Positions 36,428 to 45,807 of a DNA stretch of 64,000 bases are shown here, one piece after another. The notes below the pieces were generated by a model, which ran no database searches, was not told the DNA's origin, and was given only the letters and a program-made list of their open reading frames with translations. Origin of the DNA: Legionella nautarum (GTDB taxonomy: Bacteria; Pseudomonadota; Gammaproteobacteria; Legionellales; Legionellaceae); NCBI RefSeq assembly GCF_001467895.1, contig NZ_LNYO01000013.1, positions 1-64,000 of the forward strand, written 5' to 3'. The position numbers and the translations under genes were made by a program. Positions within the stretch are counted from its first letter, which is position 1. Every line of letters begins with the position of its first letter.

Positions 36428-36871
36428 GTGGAAAAACAATCAATTAAGGGGAAAAGGCGTGCTCGCAAACTTGCTCTGCAAGCGCTTTATCAATGGCTGA
36501 TGTCAGGGCACGAACTATATGAAATTGAAACCCAGTTTCGTGTTGCCAATGATATGAGCAAAGTCGATTCAGAATATTTCTGTCGTTTACTTCATGGTGT
36601 ACCAGAACGGGTGAATAGTTTGGAAGAAAGCCTAATACCATTTCTCGATCGACCCATTCAAAGCTTAAATCCTATTGAGCTGACTGTGTTACGTTTGAGC
36701 GCGTTTGAGTTGTGTTATTGCCCGGAAATTCCTTATCGCGTGGTACTCGATGAGGCAGTTTCATTGACCAAAGAATTTGGTTCACAGGACGGTCATCGTT
36801 ATGTTAATGGTGTGTTGAACAATCTGGCTAAAAAAGCTAGAGCAGTAGAAATTAATCTTCATAATGAATGA
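36428..36871 (+). CDS. nusB: Transcription antitermination protein NusB
   Basis: A 147-residue RNA-binding helical protein of the rRNA antitermination complex (with NusE/S10 at boxA). Signatures are 'KGKRRARKLALQALYQWLMS' and the C-terminal 'IPYRVVLDEAVSLTKEFGSQ' followed by DGHRYVNGVLNNLAK. I place the start at GTG 36428 because GAGG (36419-36422) is at ideal distance; an in-frame ATG at 36404 gives eight more residues but has a weaker site. The 3' end overlaps thiL by eight bases. Confidence 0.93.
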   Translation: MEKQSIKGKRRARKLALQALYQWLMSGHELYEIETQFRVANDMSKVDSEYFCRLLHGVPERVNSLEESLIPFLDRPIQSLNPIELTVLRLSAFELCYCPEIPYRVVLDEAVSLTKEFGSQDGHRYVNGVLNNLAKKARAVEINLHNE

Positions 36872-37817
36872 GTTTTCATTAATTGATGTTTACTTTAAAA
36901 GGTCCGCACTCAACCGCAATGATGTGATCTATGGGATAGGCGATGATGCAGCCTGTTTAGCTCTACCTGAGGGAATGGAACTACTGATTAGTACCGATAC
37001 ACTGGTGGCAGAGGTGCATTTTCTTAGCAGTTGGGATGCTTATGATATCGCCTATAAAGCCGTTATGGTCAATGTCAGTGATATTGCCGCGATGGCAGCA
37101 AAGCCTTGTTGGATAAGTTTGGCACTCACTTTACCTGAGTTGAATCAATCGTGGCTAAGGCGTTTTTCTCAAGGGTTGCATGAGGCTTTGCGCCAGTTTG
37201 ATATCGCCTTAATTGGCGGCGATACAACACGCGGGCCTTTGAGCATGACGCTTACTGTCCATGGGCTAGCTCCCGCAGGAAAAGCGGTACGCCGCAAGGG
37301 AGCCAAGCCTGGTGATAAAATTTACGTTAGTGGTGAGCTGGGAGCTGCCGCTTTGGCTGTTAATTATCTTCAAAAAAATGATTTGGATGAAGGGGACAAA
37401 AAAGAGTTAATGCAAAAATTACAGCATCCTTGCCCTCGTATTGATTTAGCTGAAACTCTACAAAAATCGGCCTCAGCTGCTATTGATATCTCAGATGGCT
37501 TAAGTGCTGATCTGAATCATATTTGTGAAGCCAGCGGCGTGGGTGCCAGCCTTTATTTCTCCGCAATTCCTGTGCATCCTTTAGTAAAAAAATATCAACA
37601 AGAGAAGGCGGTTGATTTTGCTCTAATTGGTGGAGATGATTATGAGCTATGCTTTACGGTTCCTGCTGCAAAAGAAGCGAAATTTTTAACGGAACTGAAA
37701 GACGCTGGATTAAATTGTTATGCAATTGGTATTATTGAGGAAAAACCGGGAATGCGGGTGGAAATGAGGGATGGAAAGGTGAAAAGTTTTGTACCCAAAG
37801 GGTATAGCCATTTTTAA
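36864..37817 (+). CDS. thiL: Thiamine-monophosphate kinase
   Basis: A 317-residue AIRS-fold kinase that phosphorylates thiamine monophosphate to the diphosphate. Motifs are 'GIGDDAACLALPEGMELLIS' with metal-binding Asp pair, 'NVSDIAAMAAKPCW', 'LIGGDTTRGPLSMTLT' and 'AIDISDGLSADLNHI', with a late 'ALIGGDDYELCFTVP'. Full length. It overlaps nusB by eight bases. The downstream neighbour pgpA is separated by 331 bp of repeat-like sequence. Confidence 0.96.
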   Translation: MNEFSLIDVYFKRSALNRNDVIYGIGDDAACLALPEGMELLISTDTLVAEVHFLSSWDAYDIAYKAVMVNVSDIAAMAAKPCWISLALTLPELNQSWLRRFSQGLHEALRQFDIALIGGDTTRGPLSMTLTVHGLAPAGKAVRRKGAKPGDKIYVSGELGAAALAVNYLQKNDLDEGDKKELMQKLQHPCPRIDLAETLQKSASAAIDISDGLSADLNHICEASGVGASLYFSAIPVHPLVKKYQQEKAVDFALIGGDDYELCFTVPAAKEAKFLTELKDAGLNCYAIGIIEEKPGMRVEMRDGKVKSFVPKGYSHF

Positions 37818-38148
37818 GTACTTACCCCTTATTATATCCGGCGGACAAGCCCTATATCTTAAATCACATCTCTAACAACCTAGTCCAGCCCTACTCCGAT
37901 GTCCCGCGGCCTGTCCGGCGTTGTTGCATGGTTGAACTCTCTCCCTACGTCCCCCGACTTGTTCGCGGGATCCAGAGATCTTTAGTATGGTCTGGGCTCA
38001 CCTGGATACCACGGACAAGCCAAGGTATCCAGGCACGAGAGTAGAATCTGCAACACCGCCAATTAAGTTGCGGGATGTTGATGATGAATCCAATTTCTTG
38101 CGGGGATAAGGGAGTTGGTCGAAATGAAAACAGCACGAGGAGTATTTA
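37818..38148. repeat. Intergenic palindromic sequence between thiL and pgpA
   Basis: No gene is visible. The stretch is GC-richer than its surroundings and holds dyads such as CTGGATACC (38002-38010) with GGTATCCAG (38024-38032), and fragments like CCCGACTTGTTCGCGGGATC. Part of it (GCGTTGTTGCA at about 37918) recurs at about 40195. It looks like decayed dispersed repeats that now separate two genes usually found together. Confidence 0.5.
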
Positions 38149-38634
38149 ATGAACCCTAGCAATTTAGCGAAAAAAGTTTGGCAAGATCCAATCTATTTTG
38201 TTGGCTTTGGCCTTGGCAGTGGCTTAATACCTATTGCTCCCGGGACTTGGGGGAGTTTGGCGGCTGTGCTTTTGTATTTATTACTCGCAGGACTGCCCTT
38301 AGGTGTTTATTTATTCTTTGTCCTAGCTGCTTTTTTTCTCGGAATTTGGGTCTGTGATAAGATCACGCGTGATTTGGGAGAAGAGGATTACTGCGGTATA
38401 GTCTGGGATGAGGTCGTTGGCTATTTGTTAACTATGACAATGGCACCGGTGGGATTAGTCTGGATAATCATCGGTTTTCTCCTCTTTCGTCTTTTTGATA
38501 TTTGGAAGCCACAACCGATCCGTTTTGTTGATGAGCGCGTAAAAGGGGGGGTGGGAATTATGTTGGATGATGTTTTGGCTGCAGTACCTGCTTGGTTAAT
38601 TATGCAATTACTTGTTTGGGGCTTTGTAAAATGA
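38149..38634 (+). CDS. pgpA: Phosphatidylglycerophosphatase A
   Basis: A 161-residue inner-membrane phosphatase that makes phosphatidylglycerol from its phosphate. 'GFGLGSGLIPIAPGTWGSLA' and 'DYCGIVWDEVVGYLLTM' carry the conserved acidic residues. 'FRLFDIWKPQPIRFVDERVK' and 'GGVGIMLDDVLAAV' complete the PgpA pattern. GAGGAG precedes the start. Its stop overlaps the next start (ATGA), so the AI-2E transporter is coupled to it. Confidence 0.95.
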   Translation: MNPSNLAKKVWQDPIYFVGFGLGSGLIPIAPGTWGSLAAVLLYLLLAGLPLGVYLFFVLAAFFLGIWVCDKITRDLGEEDYCGIVWDEVVGYLLTMTMAPVGLVWIIIGFLLFRLFDIWKPQPIRFVDERVKGGVGIMLDDVLAAVPAWLIMQLLVWGFVK

Positions 38635-39692
38635 ATGAAAACCACAAAGAGCTGCTGAGTATCAGCTTGACTGTTGCTATCGTTGCTCTGGCTGTATTTA
38701 TCGTTCACCGCTTTATTCCATCAATGATTTGGGCGGCTATTATCGTGATAGCAACCTACCCACTTTATAAGTATTGGCGACGGTTATTTGGTCGTCATGA
38801 TAATGTTGCGGCCTTATTATTTACTACGGTTTTAGGGCTAATTATCTTATTGCCTTTGAGCTGGTTGATTACTATTCTTGTAACGGAAATTCAATTATTT
38901 ATCAATTACTTACAGGTTATAAATAAGGTTGGTGGCCCGGCGCCCGAGGTAATTAGAAAATTTCCAATGATTGGCAATGAGTTAATCAATTATTGGGATA
39001 CACACATTAGTCATCCTGGAAATCTTCGTAATTTGCTCACGGATTTACATCTCTCACTAACACCAGCTAGTTATTATATTAAGCAAGTGGGAATCAACCT
39101 GGCTCATCGTGGATTTCAGCTTGGGTTTACCTTATTAACCTTATTTTTCTTTTATCGCGATGGCGATAAATTATTTCAGCAAATCAATGAGATTGGTGAG
39201 TATTGTTTAGGCGCTCGTTGGTTTCGTTATGCGGATCGCTTACCTTCCGCTTTAAGAGGAACAGTGAATGGGACTATCGTTGTCGGTTTAGGCGTGGGTA
39301 TTTTGATGGGGCTCTGCTATTTGTTAGTGGGTTTTCCAGCACCTACCTTGGTTGGTTTTATCACTGCCTTTGCAGCGATGATTCCTTTTGTTGTGCCAAT
39401 TGTCTTTGTGATCGTTGCTTTAATTTTGCTTGCTAGCGGTTCTATGGTTGGCGCAATTATTGTCATTATTTGGGGCACCATAGTGATGTTTGTAGCCGAT
39501 CATTTTATCAAGCCAGTATTAATCGGTGGGGCCATAAAGCTGCCTTTTCTCGCAGTGCTGTTTGGAATCTTGGGGGGGGTAGAAACTCTTGGCTTGCTTG
39601 GGTTATTTGTTGGCCCTATTATAATGGTTCTGTTTATCACCCTGTGGCAGGAGTCTCAGGGAATTGGTCATGCGAAGATCGTTGAAAGATAA
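38631..39692 (+). CDS. AI-2E family transporter
   Basis: A 353-residue membrane protein with about eight hydrophobic segments and the AI-2E/PerM layout: an N-terminal pair of helices, a polar stretch (about 95-160) and a conserved C-terminal part ('GTVNGTIVVGLGVGILMGLC', 'FIKPVLIGGAIKLPFLAVLF'). Family members export small molecules, including AI-2 in TqsA and sodium in others; the substrate is unknown here. ATG 38631 overlaps the pgpA stop by four bases, which supports this start over one 39 bases upstream. Confidence 0.88.
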   Translation: MNENHKELLSISLTVAIVALAVFIVHRFIPSMIWAAIIVIATYPLYKYWRRLFGRHDNVAALLFTTVLGLIILLPLSWLITILVTEIQLFINYLQVINKVGGPAPEVIRKFPMIGNELINYWDTHISHPGNLRNLLTDLHLSLTPASYYIKQVGINLAHRGFQLGFTLLTLFFFYRDGDKLFQQINEIGEYCLGARWFRYADRLPSALRGTVNGTIVVGLGVGILMGLCYLLVGFPAPTLVGFITAFAAMIPFVVPIVFVIVALILLASGSMVGAIIVIIWGTIVMFVADHFIKPVLIGGAIKLPFLAVLFGILGGVETLGLLGLFVGPIIMVLFITLWQESQGIGHAKIVER

Positions 39693-39837
39693 AAAAATAA
39701 ACATTGTATTGAAAAAATATGCAAATTATGGCATGATCATCTTTACAAATATGGCCTTGTATTTTTTTTATTTGACCCAATTTATCTGGATGTAGAGAAT
39801 TTTTTTATTACCCGTAGTCATGAAGTAGGGGGTGTGT

Positions 39838-40104
39838 ATGAATAAAAGTTGGCCCACAAAAGAAAAGGATATGAGCACTGCTCAGCGTATTATGGAGGAA
39901 TATGCAACGGAGCAAGAGACTGATTCCTTGGGACTATTTGAATTAGTGGTCAATCAAGAAGAAAAACGGATGGATTTTCGTCTTTCATCTTGGGTGGTTA
40001 TGCTGGCCGAGCATTTCAAATCCCTCTATGGACCCACCAAAGGGGATTTCATTACCCGTCAAGTGATTAGCTATTGCATCATCAAAGAAGAAACCCTGCA
40101 CTAG
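39838..40104 (+). CDS. Small hypothetical protein
   Basis: An 88-residue acidic-to-neutral soluble protein behind AGGGGG (about 39825-39830). The C-terminal half ('MDFRLSSWVVMLAEHFKSLY' then GPTKGDFITRQVISYCII) is compact and could be a short helical or ribbon-helix-helix-like DNA-binding unit, but I do not recognise a family. Neighbours give no clue to function. Confidence 0.6.
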   Translation: MNKSWPTKEKDMSTAQRIMEEYATEQETDSLGLFELVVNQEEKRMDFRLSSWVVMLAEHFKSLYGPTKGDFITRQVISYCIIKEETLH

Positions 40105-40360
40105 CCTTTACGCCCCCCGAGCTGTATTTGGCGTATCTTGCGCAAAAATAATACTGCGGAAGCCCCACATACTGATGTATGCTAGGTTTCCTCAGCGTTG
40201 TTGCAAATTTTAGCCCTCATCCCGACCTTCTTCGAGTGAGTCGCGCGGCGTCGACGAATGATTAATCTAATGGCTAAACAACCGGATATTTAAGACAAAG
40301 ATAGCAAAATAACTCTTTTCCTCCTAATATAAATAGAGTCGCCCATCCTAAGGACAGGAA

Positions 40361-40558
40361 ATGTTGGAATGGTCTTTTGTTGTTTTAATAACAGCTAGTG
40401 TTGCTGCAGCCTATGGTTATACAGGGACTGTATCCACCTCAACTTACATCGCCAAGCTGATATTTGTCGTTTTTTTAATGCTTTTTTTGTTTTTAATTAT
40501 TTTGAGTTTATTTAGCACGGCGCCACCTCCACCGGATAATTCTAAGTTGCCGTTATAG
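40361..40558 (+). CDS. DUF1328 family small membrane protein
   Basis: A 65-residue protein with two hydrophobic segments, about 4-22 ('WSFVVLITASVAAAYGYTG') and about 30-52. The pattern MLxW...GYTG...AKLIFVVFLMLFLFLIILSL fits the YtjA/DUF1328 family, which is stress-linked in several bacteria but of unknown mechanism. The tail STAPPPPDNSKLPL is unusual. AGGACAGGAA precedes the ATG. The 256 bp upstream hold only short palindromic fragments. Confidence 0.75.
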   Translation: MLEWSFVVLITASVAAAYGYTGTVSTSTYIAKLIFVVFLMLFLFLIILSLFSTAPPPPDNSKLPL

Positions 40559-40591
40559 AATTCAATTCGCTAGAAGACAAGAGGGCTAATA

Positions 40592-43500
40592 TTAGGGATT
40601 GGTACCTGTAAATTTTTCTTTCTGGTCGTCGTCTTCTTCCTCCTCCTTACTATTCGATAAAGGAGTCATGTTTAGATTATCTTTAGGGGAAGGAGTCGGT
40701 ACTGGTAGTTGATCTCTTTTTGCGTTATTTATTACCCCAGCTATGGTATTGCTATTAATCATATCAAGATTTTGCAGCAGAAAGTCGTTAAAGTGCTCAA
40801 GTTGCTGTAAGGTTAATTTCATCAAAGGTTGACGACTACCAATGATTGGTTTGTTGTTTACAGCCATAGTATCAAAAATAGTTTCTAGTATATCCGTCTT
40901 GTCTTTCAATTGGTCTGCGTTAGTAACAATGTAATCAAAGGTACGGGAATCAAGGGCACCATAGTTTGCTAAACTAGTAAGTAGTTTGTCTACGGTAGCT
41001 AATTGAGTGTCGTTTAATTTCATCAGGCGATCTATTTTATTTTGCCCGATTAATTGAGTAAGTGGGACCTCACTTTCTATCATTGCTTTGATACAATTAT
41101 TTAGAGGTATAGCGTTAGATTTGAACTTATCAATATTATTAATGATGCCTTTAAAATCATCTTTGCTGAGGTGAATATCACCACCCTTAGCATCCTTTAA
41201 ACTATTCAAAATCCGGGTAAGAGCGTTTAACTGGTTGGTATCGAGATTCATGATAGGTTGGCGATTACCAGGAAGCGTCACTCCATGAGCACGCATTGCT
41301 GCAAAAACATTGATTATTGCGTCGACTTTGTCTTTATTGAATTTGCCTGCATTATCAATGATAAAATCAACGGTGCGATTGTCCAACTTGTCATCCGGCT
41401 TAAACGCTGTTAAAAGCCGGGCAATATCACTTAAGTTGTCTGCTTTTATCAGGCTCTTTAATCTATCTTCGCCAATAGTTTTCCCTAGACTAACGCCATT
41501 TTGGGTTAATGTCTGAATAATAGAATTTAAAACAATACTATTTATTGAGTTAAATTGGGAAATATTATTAAGTAGCACTTTAAACGAGCTTGGAGCTAAT
41601 TTTAATGGCGTGGATTGATTGGATAAATGACTTAAAACAGCCTGTAGATTATGAAGCTGTGTGGGATTGAGCTTCATCACTGGCTGTCTATTACCGGGAA
41701 TAGGAATACCCTGCTTTTGCATAGCGGTGAAAACGCTGACGATAAGGTCTGCTTTTGTTTTTGCTGAGTCTGAATGTATGGTCCCAAGTGATTTTGCATT
41801 TTCGACAATATAATTAAAGGTTGTCTCATCTAATCCGCCATTTTGGAAAGAGCTCAATACCTTAGCTACATTCGATAAATCATCCTCGTCAAGATTTAGA
41901 AGCAGAGCTAATTTATCTTTGCCTATCATTTGAGTGAGCGGAATAGTATTTGCTGTCATCGCAGCAATACAGGTACTAAGAGAGGTCGTATTAGTCGCAT
42001 TAAACTTGCTGAGATTAGTCCGTAAAACTTTAAAAGAATCTGGGTCTAAGTGATCTTTTAAGTTTCGTAACACGCTGTGTAAAGTGTTAAGCTTTTCTAC
42101 AGATAGCTTGATCAGTGCTTGGCTATTGTTTGGAATAGAAATATCGCGATGACGCATCTCGGCGAAAATTCGTTCAAGGAGCACTGCTTTTGTAATCTTT
42201 TTCATTGCCGGCTTTTCTAAGTCTCCAGTTTCAGCTTCAACTTCTTTATCTAAGTCTAATTCCCCTACGTTCTTAACAAGATAATCAAAGGTATCTTTAT
42301 CTAATTCTTCCCTGCTAAAAGCGGCCAATACTGTGGCTACTTGCGGTAAATCCTTGTTATCAAGAGTCAAAAGCATTGATAGTTTATTCTGTCCTATGGC
42401 TTGAGTGAGTGGAATATTATTCCTAGCCATTGCAGCTATGCAATGACTAAGGTATTCAGTGTTAGCGGCATCAAATTTATTAAGATTCTTAGGATCACGC
42501 AACTCTTTAAAAAAGTCTTTTAAAAACGTTTTATCTTCGGACATTGTTTGCGGGTGTAATTTATTCAAGACCGCATATAGGGTTTTCAGTTGTGCTGCGG
42601 ACAGTTGAAGGATTGGTTTTCGATGACTGATAGTAGAAATATCGAGCTCTTTCATCTTATCAAAAACAAAAGAGATTAGTTTTGCTTTAGTCACTGATTG
42701 AGTTGCATTATCGAGTGTTATTTCGTCATTCAGGTCTAGTGTACCTGCGTTATCGACGAGATAATCAAAGGTAGTTTCATCCAATTCCCCTTCTTTAGCG
42801 TCTTTGAAATGAGCTAATACCTGCGCGACCTGAGGTAAATTAGCCCCAAGAGTTAAGAGTTTAGCTAATTTATCCTTTCCTAAGGTTTGAGTGAGAGGAA
42901 TATTGTTATTTGCCATGGCAGCAATACAGGTTTTGAGGTCTGAAAGGTCTTGGGGATCGAAGTTTTGGATATTATCCAGTAGAGCAGTAAAGCTTTGCTC
43001 ATCTAGTTTATTTTCTGGAAAGTCTTCCAATACAGAAATTAAGTTCTGCCAATGATCTTTTTTCTCCAACAGAGTTTTTAATCGATCTTGTCCAAAGGTT
43101 TGTGTCAGAGGAATACCCATTTTGTTCATTAGGTTGATACATTTACCTAAGGCTTCGGCCTCTTCAGGGCTGTAATCAGCCGAGGAAATATTTCTTCTTA
43201 GCACATCAAAAGCGTCTCGATCTAAGGATTTGCCATCAACAGGCTGAATTTGTTTTACAACAGCGGCTAGGTTTTTTAAAGCTTTCTCTAAAGCTTCCTT
43301 TTTAGCGGGATCAGAAGTGGTTGCGGCTTGAATAGCCATGCTCATCACGGGTTGTCTATTTTTGATGATAGGAATACGGGCTTGGCCCATCGCTGTGAAC
43401 ACATCGGCAACTAAGTCTGCCATTGGTTCCAGATTCCCTGCATTTTTAGTGATGTAGTCAAAGGTTCTTGCATCTAAATAGCCCTCTTTATCTTGGTCTG

Positions 43501-44599
43501 CATTGGATAGGCTATCAAGAATATGTGCGACAGCGTTTAGTTGATGATTGTCAAAATGAAGAAGCTGGGAAAATTTATCCTCACCGTCTTTGATAAAAGG
43601 GATGTTATTTTTCTGCATGAGTTGCATGCAGTCGCCCAATGCTTCAACTTGACTCTCTTTTATGTCACCAGCATTATCACAGAGAAGTTTGAATGAGTCT
43701 TCGTTGAGTTTAACCCCTTTCTTCTCAAGTTCAGCGACTAGTTTATTAAGACCGACAAAATCAGAGTCTATGTTCATTATGAATTGTCGATTGCCCTTTA
43801 TTGGGATATCCAACGCTGCCATGTGATCAAAAAGTTGGTTGAGCTCAGTTGCCTTGGCGGCTAAATGTTCCGCATTATCCATAAGGTAATTGAAGGTACG
43901 GGAATCCAGAGCACCATGACCGGCTAAATTGCTTAAAATAGCTTGAGTACCTTTCCAGTGAGCCTTATCTAAATCTAAAAAGCGCTGAATATTTTGTTTG
44001 AAGAATCGTGAGGCGAAAGGAATATTACTGGAAAGAGGAATATTGCTCTGGAGCATGGTATTGATGGTATTGCTAAGATAGATCTGCTCCTCGGTTGTTA
44101 ATTTTTTTTCTACTATTATTTTTGCTTGGGTAATTAAATCAAAAGCATTTTGATTGAGCGTTTTACCGGATGGGAGATTGTCTAAGATTATAAACGAAGT
44201 TTGCAACTGATTGAGATTCATCGTTAAAAATGATTTGCGGGAAATACCCGTTAAATTATTTTTTTTGCTGCTGTCTTGGGAGAGTTCGTATAATTTTTTT
44301 AATTGGTCTAATTTTGCCAGTCCATCGCGGTGCATTGGATTTGTCATTGCTAAAATTTTAAGAAAGCTGTCTTGATTTAATTCGTTTGACTCGTCATAAA
44401 ACTGAAGTACCGTGTTTAGGTCAGTTAATGTGGCCTTGATGTCTCCTGGAGCAGCCAATATGCTCGTCCTGCCTTTTAGCTCTAATTTTTTGATCTGCGC
44501 CTTGAGTGTTGTTACTGCGGGGCTTTGGTCTTGGTTTAATTCAGCTAGCAACTCGTCTATATAAGGCATATATTTTTCTCCTACTTTGCTCGAGTCCAT
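40592..44599 (-). CDS. 1335-residue alpha-helical tandem repeat protein, candidate effector
   Basis: A very large soluble protein without signal peptide. After about 190 residues, a ~140-residue composite unit is repeated about seven times. One half reads 'LDxxTFDYIVxNAxxL' ending 'GNRQPxMxLxxxQLxxL'; the other reads 'SFKxLxxNIxxFN', then 'LxxCIAAMxxNxIPLTQxIG' and 'xKLxxLLxLD'. Each half looks like paired helices, so an elongated solenoid is likely. The C-terminus is strongly acidic (KEEEEDDDQKEKFTGTNP), like the glutamate-rich stretch found near the end of many Dot/Icm substrates. No enzymatic motif is visible and I recognise no named family. Monocistronic by position. Confidence 0.85.
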   Translation of the reverse strand: MDSSKVGEKYMPYIDELLAELNQDQSPAVTTLKAQIKKLELKGRTSILAAPGDIKATLTDLNTVLQFYDESNELNQDSFLKILAMTNPMHRDGLAKLDQLKKLYELSQDSSKKNNLTGISRKSFLTMNLNQLQTSFIILDNLPSGKTLNQNAFDLITQAKIIVEKKLTTEEQIYLSNTINTMLQSNIPLSSNIPFASRFFKQNIQRFLDLDKAHWKGTQAILSNLAGHGALDSRTFNYLMDNAEHLAAKATELNQLFDHMAALDIPIKGNRQFIMNIDSDFVGLNKLVAELEKKGVKLNEDSFKLLCDNAGDIKESQVEALGDCMQLMQKNNIPFIKDGEDKFSQLLHFDNHQLNAVAHILDSLSNADQDKEGYLDARTFDYITKNAGNLEPMADLVADVFTAMGQARIPIIKNRQPVMSMAIQAATTSDPAKKEALEKALKNLAAVVKQIQPVDGKSLDRDAFDVLRRNISSADYSPEEAEALGKCINLMNKMGIPLTQTFGQDRLKTLLEKKDHWQNLISVLEDFPENKLDEQSFTALLDNIQNFDPQDLSDLKTCIAAMANNNIPLTQTLGKDKLAKLLTLGANLPQVAQVLAHFKDAKEGELDETTFDYLVDNAGTLDLNDEITLDNATQSVTKAKLISFVFDKMKELDISTISHRKPILQLSAAQLKTLYAVLNKLHPQTMSEDKTFLKDFFKELRDPKNLNKFDAANTEYLSHCIAAMARNNIPLTQAIGQNKLSMLLTLDNKDLPQVATVLAAFSREELDKDTFDYLVKNVGELDLDKEVEAETGDLEKPAMKKITKAVLLERIFAEMRHRDISIPNNSQALIKLSVEKLNTLHSVLRNLKDHLDPDSFKVLRTNLSKFNATNTTSLSTCIAAMTANTIPLTQMIGKDKLALLLNLDEDDLSNVAKVLSSFQNGGLDETTFNYIVENAKSLGTIHSDSAKTKADLIVSVFTAMQKQGIPIPGNRQPVMKLNPTQLHNLQAVLSHLSNQSTPLKLAPSSFKVLLNNISQFNSINSIVLNSIIQTLTQNGVSLGKTIGEDRLKSLIKADNLSDIARLLTAFKPDDKLDNRTVDFIIDNAGKFNKDKVDAIINVFAAMRAHGVTLPGNRQPIMNLDTNQLNALTRILNSLKDAKGGDIHLSKDDFKGIINNIDKFKSNAIPLNNCIKAMIESEVPLTQLIGQNKIDRLMKLNDTQLATVDKLLTSLANYGALDSRTFDYIVTNADQLKDKTDILETIFDTMAVNNKPIIGSRQPLMKLTLQQLEHFNDFLLQNLDMINSNTIAGVINNAKRDQLPVPTPSPKDNLNMTPLSNSKEEEEDDDQKEKFTGTNP

Positions 44600-44795
44600 T
44601 TATTCGGCATAGATTTCAGATGGATTATTCGGTCAAAATGGGTTTATTTTGTACTTTTTTGTCTATATAGAGTTTAGCAGTGTTTGCTGTGAATGGGCGG
44701 ATTGCTGTGGAAAAACAAAAAATGAAGGATGGATTTACTAAAAATCTTGGCTCACCAAGGTTTAAATAACTCAGCAAGCCAATGAATAATAAAAT

Positions 44796-45614
44796 TTATT
44801 TAGAATGTTCTTCAATAAATTTCATCATTTCTTTGTTGCATTTTTCCCATTCATCATAAAATAGCCCATGTCCGCTCTTCTCAAAGCGAATAATCTTCGA
44901 GCCTTTAATGCCTTTGTTCATGGCTTCCGCTAAACCGAAGGGGCAAACTTTATCATGAGGGGAGTGGAAAATTGCGGTAGGCACTTTGACTTTCTCCAAG
45001 TTCTTGCGTTGGTCGGTATCCCGAAGCGCAATGATATGTTCGGAAGTGGCATAGCCAGTAGCGTCCATTCCCATATTTTGCATCCATTCTGCAAATTTAG
45101 GACTGACTGCATCTTCTGAGTGGAAGAAAATCTTACCAAAATTTTCCAAAAGCTGTGGTCTATCTTTGTAACATAAATCAAGAAGCTCATTGCATTGATC
45201 GACAGTGAAGCCATGTGGAAAATCGGAGCGCTGAGTCCAGATAGGAGCGGCCGCACCCATTAGTACCATTCTTGAAACACGTTCATTGTGATGGCGTGCG
45301 CAATAGTTAATACAGATTGCACCACCCATGGAATGACCGGCGATAGTGACATCATCTAAATTCAAATGTCGCATAACGTGTAAAATATCATCTGCCATCA
45401 CATCATAAGAGTAAGAACCCCAGGGTTTGTCTGATTTTCCATAGCCTCTCATATCAATTCCAATACAGCGGTAACCCTGCTTTGGCAGTTGATTAAATTG
45501 ATATTCATAGCAACGGTGATCAAAAGGCCAGCCTGAAATAAATACGATTGGTTTACCAGCGCCCCAATCCTGTACGAAAACTTGAGTAGAGGCATCAACT
45601 TGTACATATCCCAT
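44796..45614 (-). CDS. Alpha/beta hydrolase
   Basis: A 272-residue alpha/beta-hydrolase. The nucleophile elbow is GHSMGG (about Ser 94). The oxyanion/HG-like segment is 'FISGWPFDHRCYEYQ', the acid is the Asp in 'IFHSPHDKVCP', and the base is the His in 'FEKSGHGLFYDEW'. The pattern is close to non-haem chloroperoxidase/esterase-type enzymes. The substrate is unknown. AAGGAG six bases before ATG supports the start. It lies alone between the giant repeat gene and glnE. Confidence 0.9.
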   Translation of the reverse strand: MGYVQVDASTQVFVQDWGAGKPIVFISGWPFDHRCYEYQFNQLPKQGYRCIGIDMRGYGKSDKPWGSYSYDVMADDILHVMRHLNLDDVTIAGHSMGGAICINYCARHHNERVSRMVLMGAAAPIWTQRSDFPHGFTVDQCNELLDLCYKDRPQLLENFGKIFFHSEDAVSPKFAEWMQNMGMDATGYATSEHIIALRDTDQRKNLEKVKVPTAIFHSPHDKVCPFGLAEAMNKGIKGSKIIRFEKSGHGLFYDEWEKCNKEMMKFIEEHSK

Positions 45615-45807
45615 TTGTATCTCCTTGTTGAATAATGCGTTGGCTCTTAAATACTTAGAACAGATAACTACTTATAACTATAGAATTATTTTATGAAAAG
45701 AGTGAGAAATTTTGAAAAATATTTATTCATTGCTGACCGAGTAGACAGCATGGGTAGAACTAATCCCGTCTAATCATTGATTAACTCAAGAAGCTTAGAT
45801 AGGCTAA

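Noticed and set aside
41310-41516. Plus-strand frame inside the giant repeat gene
   Set aside because: Antisense shadow of the tandem helical repeats.
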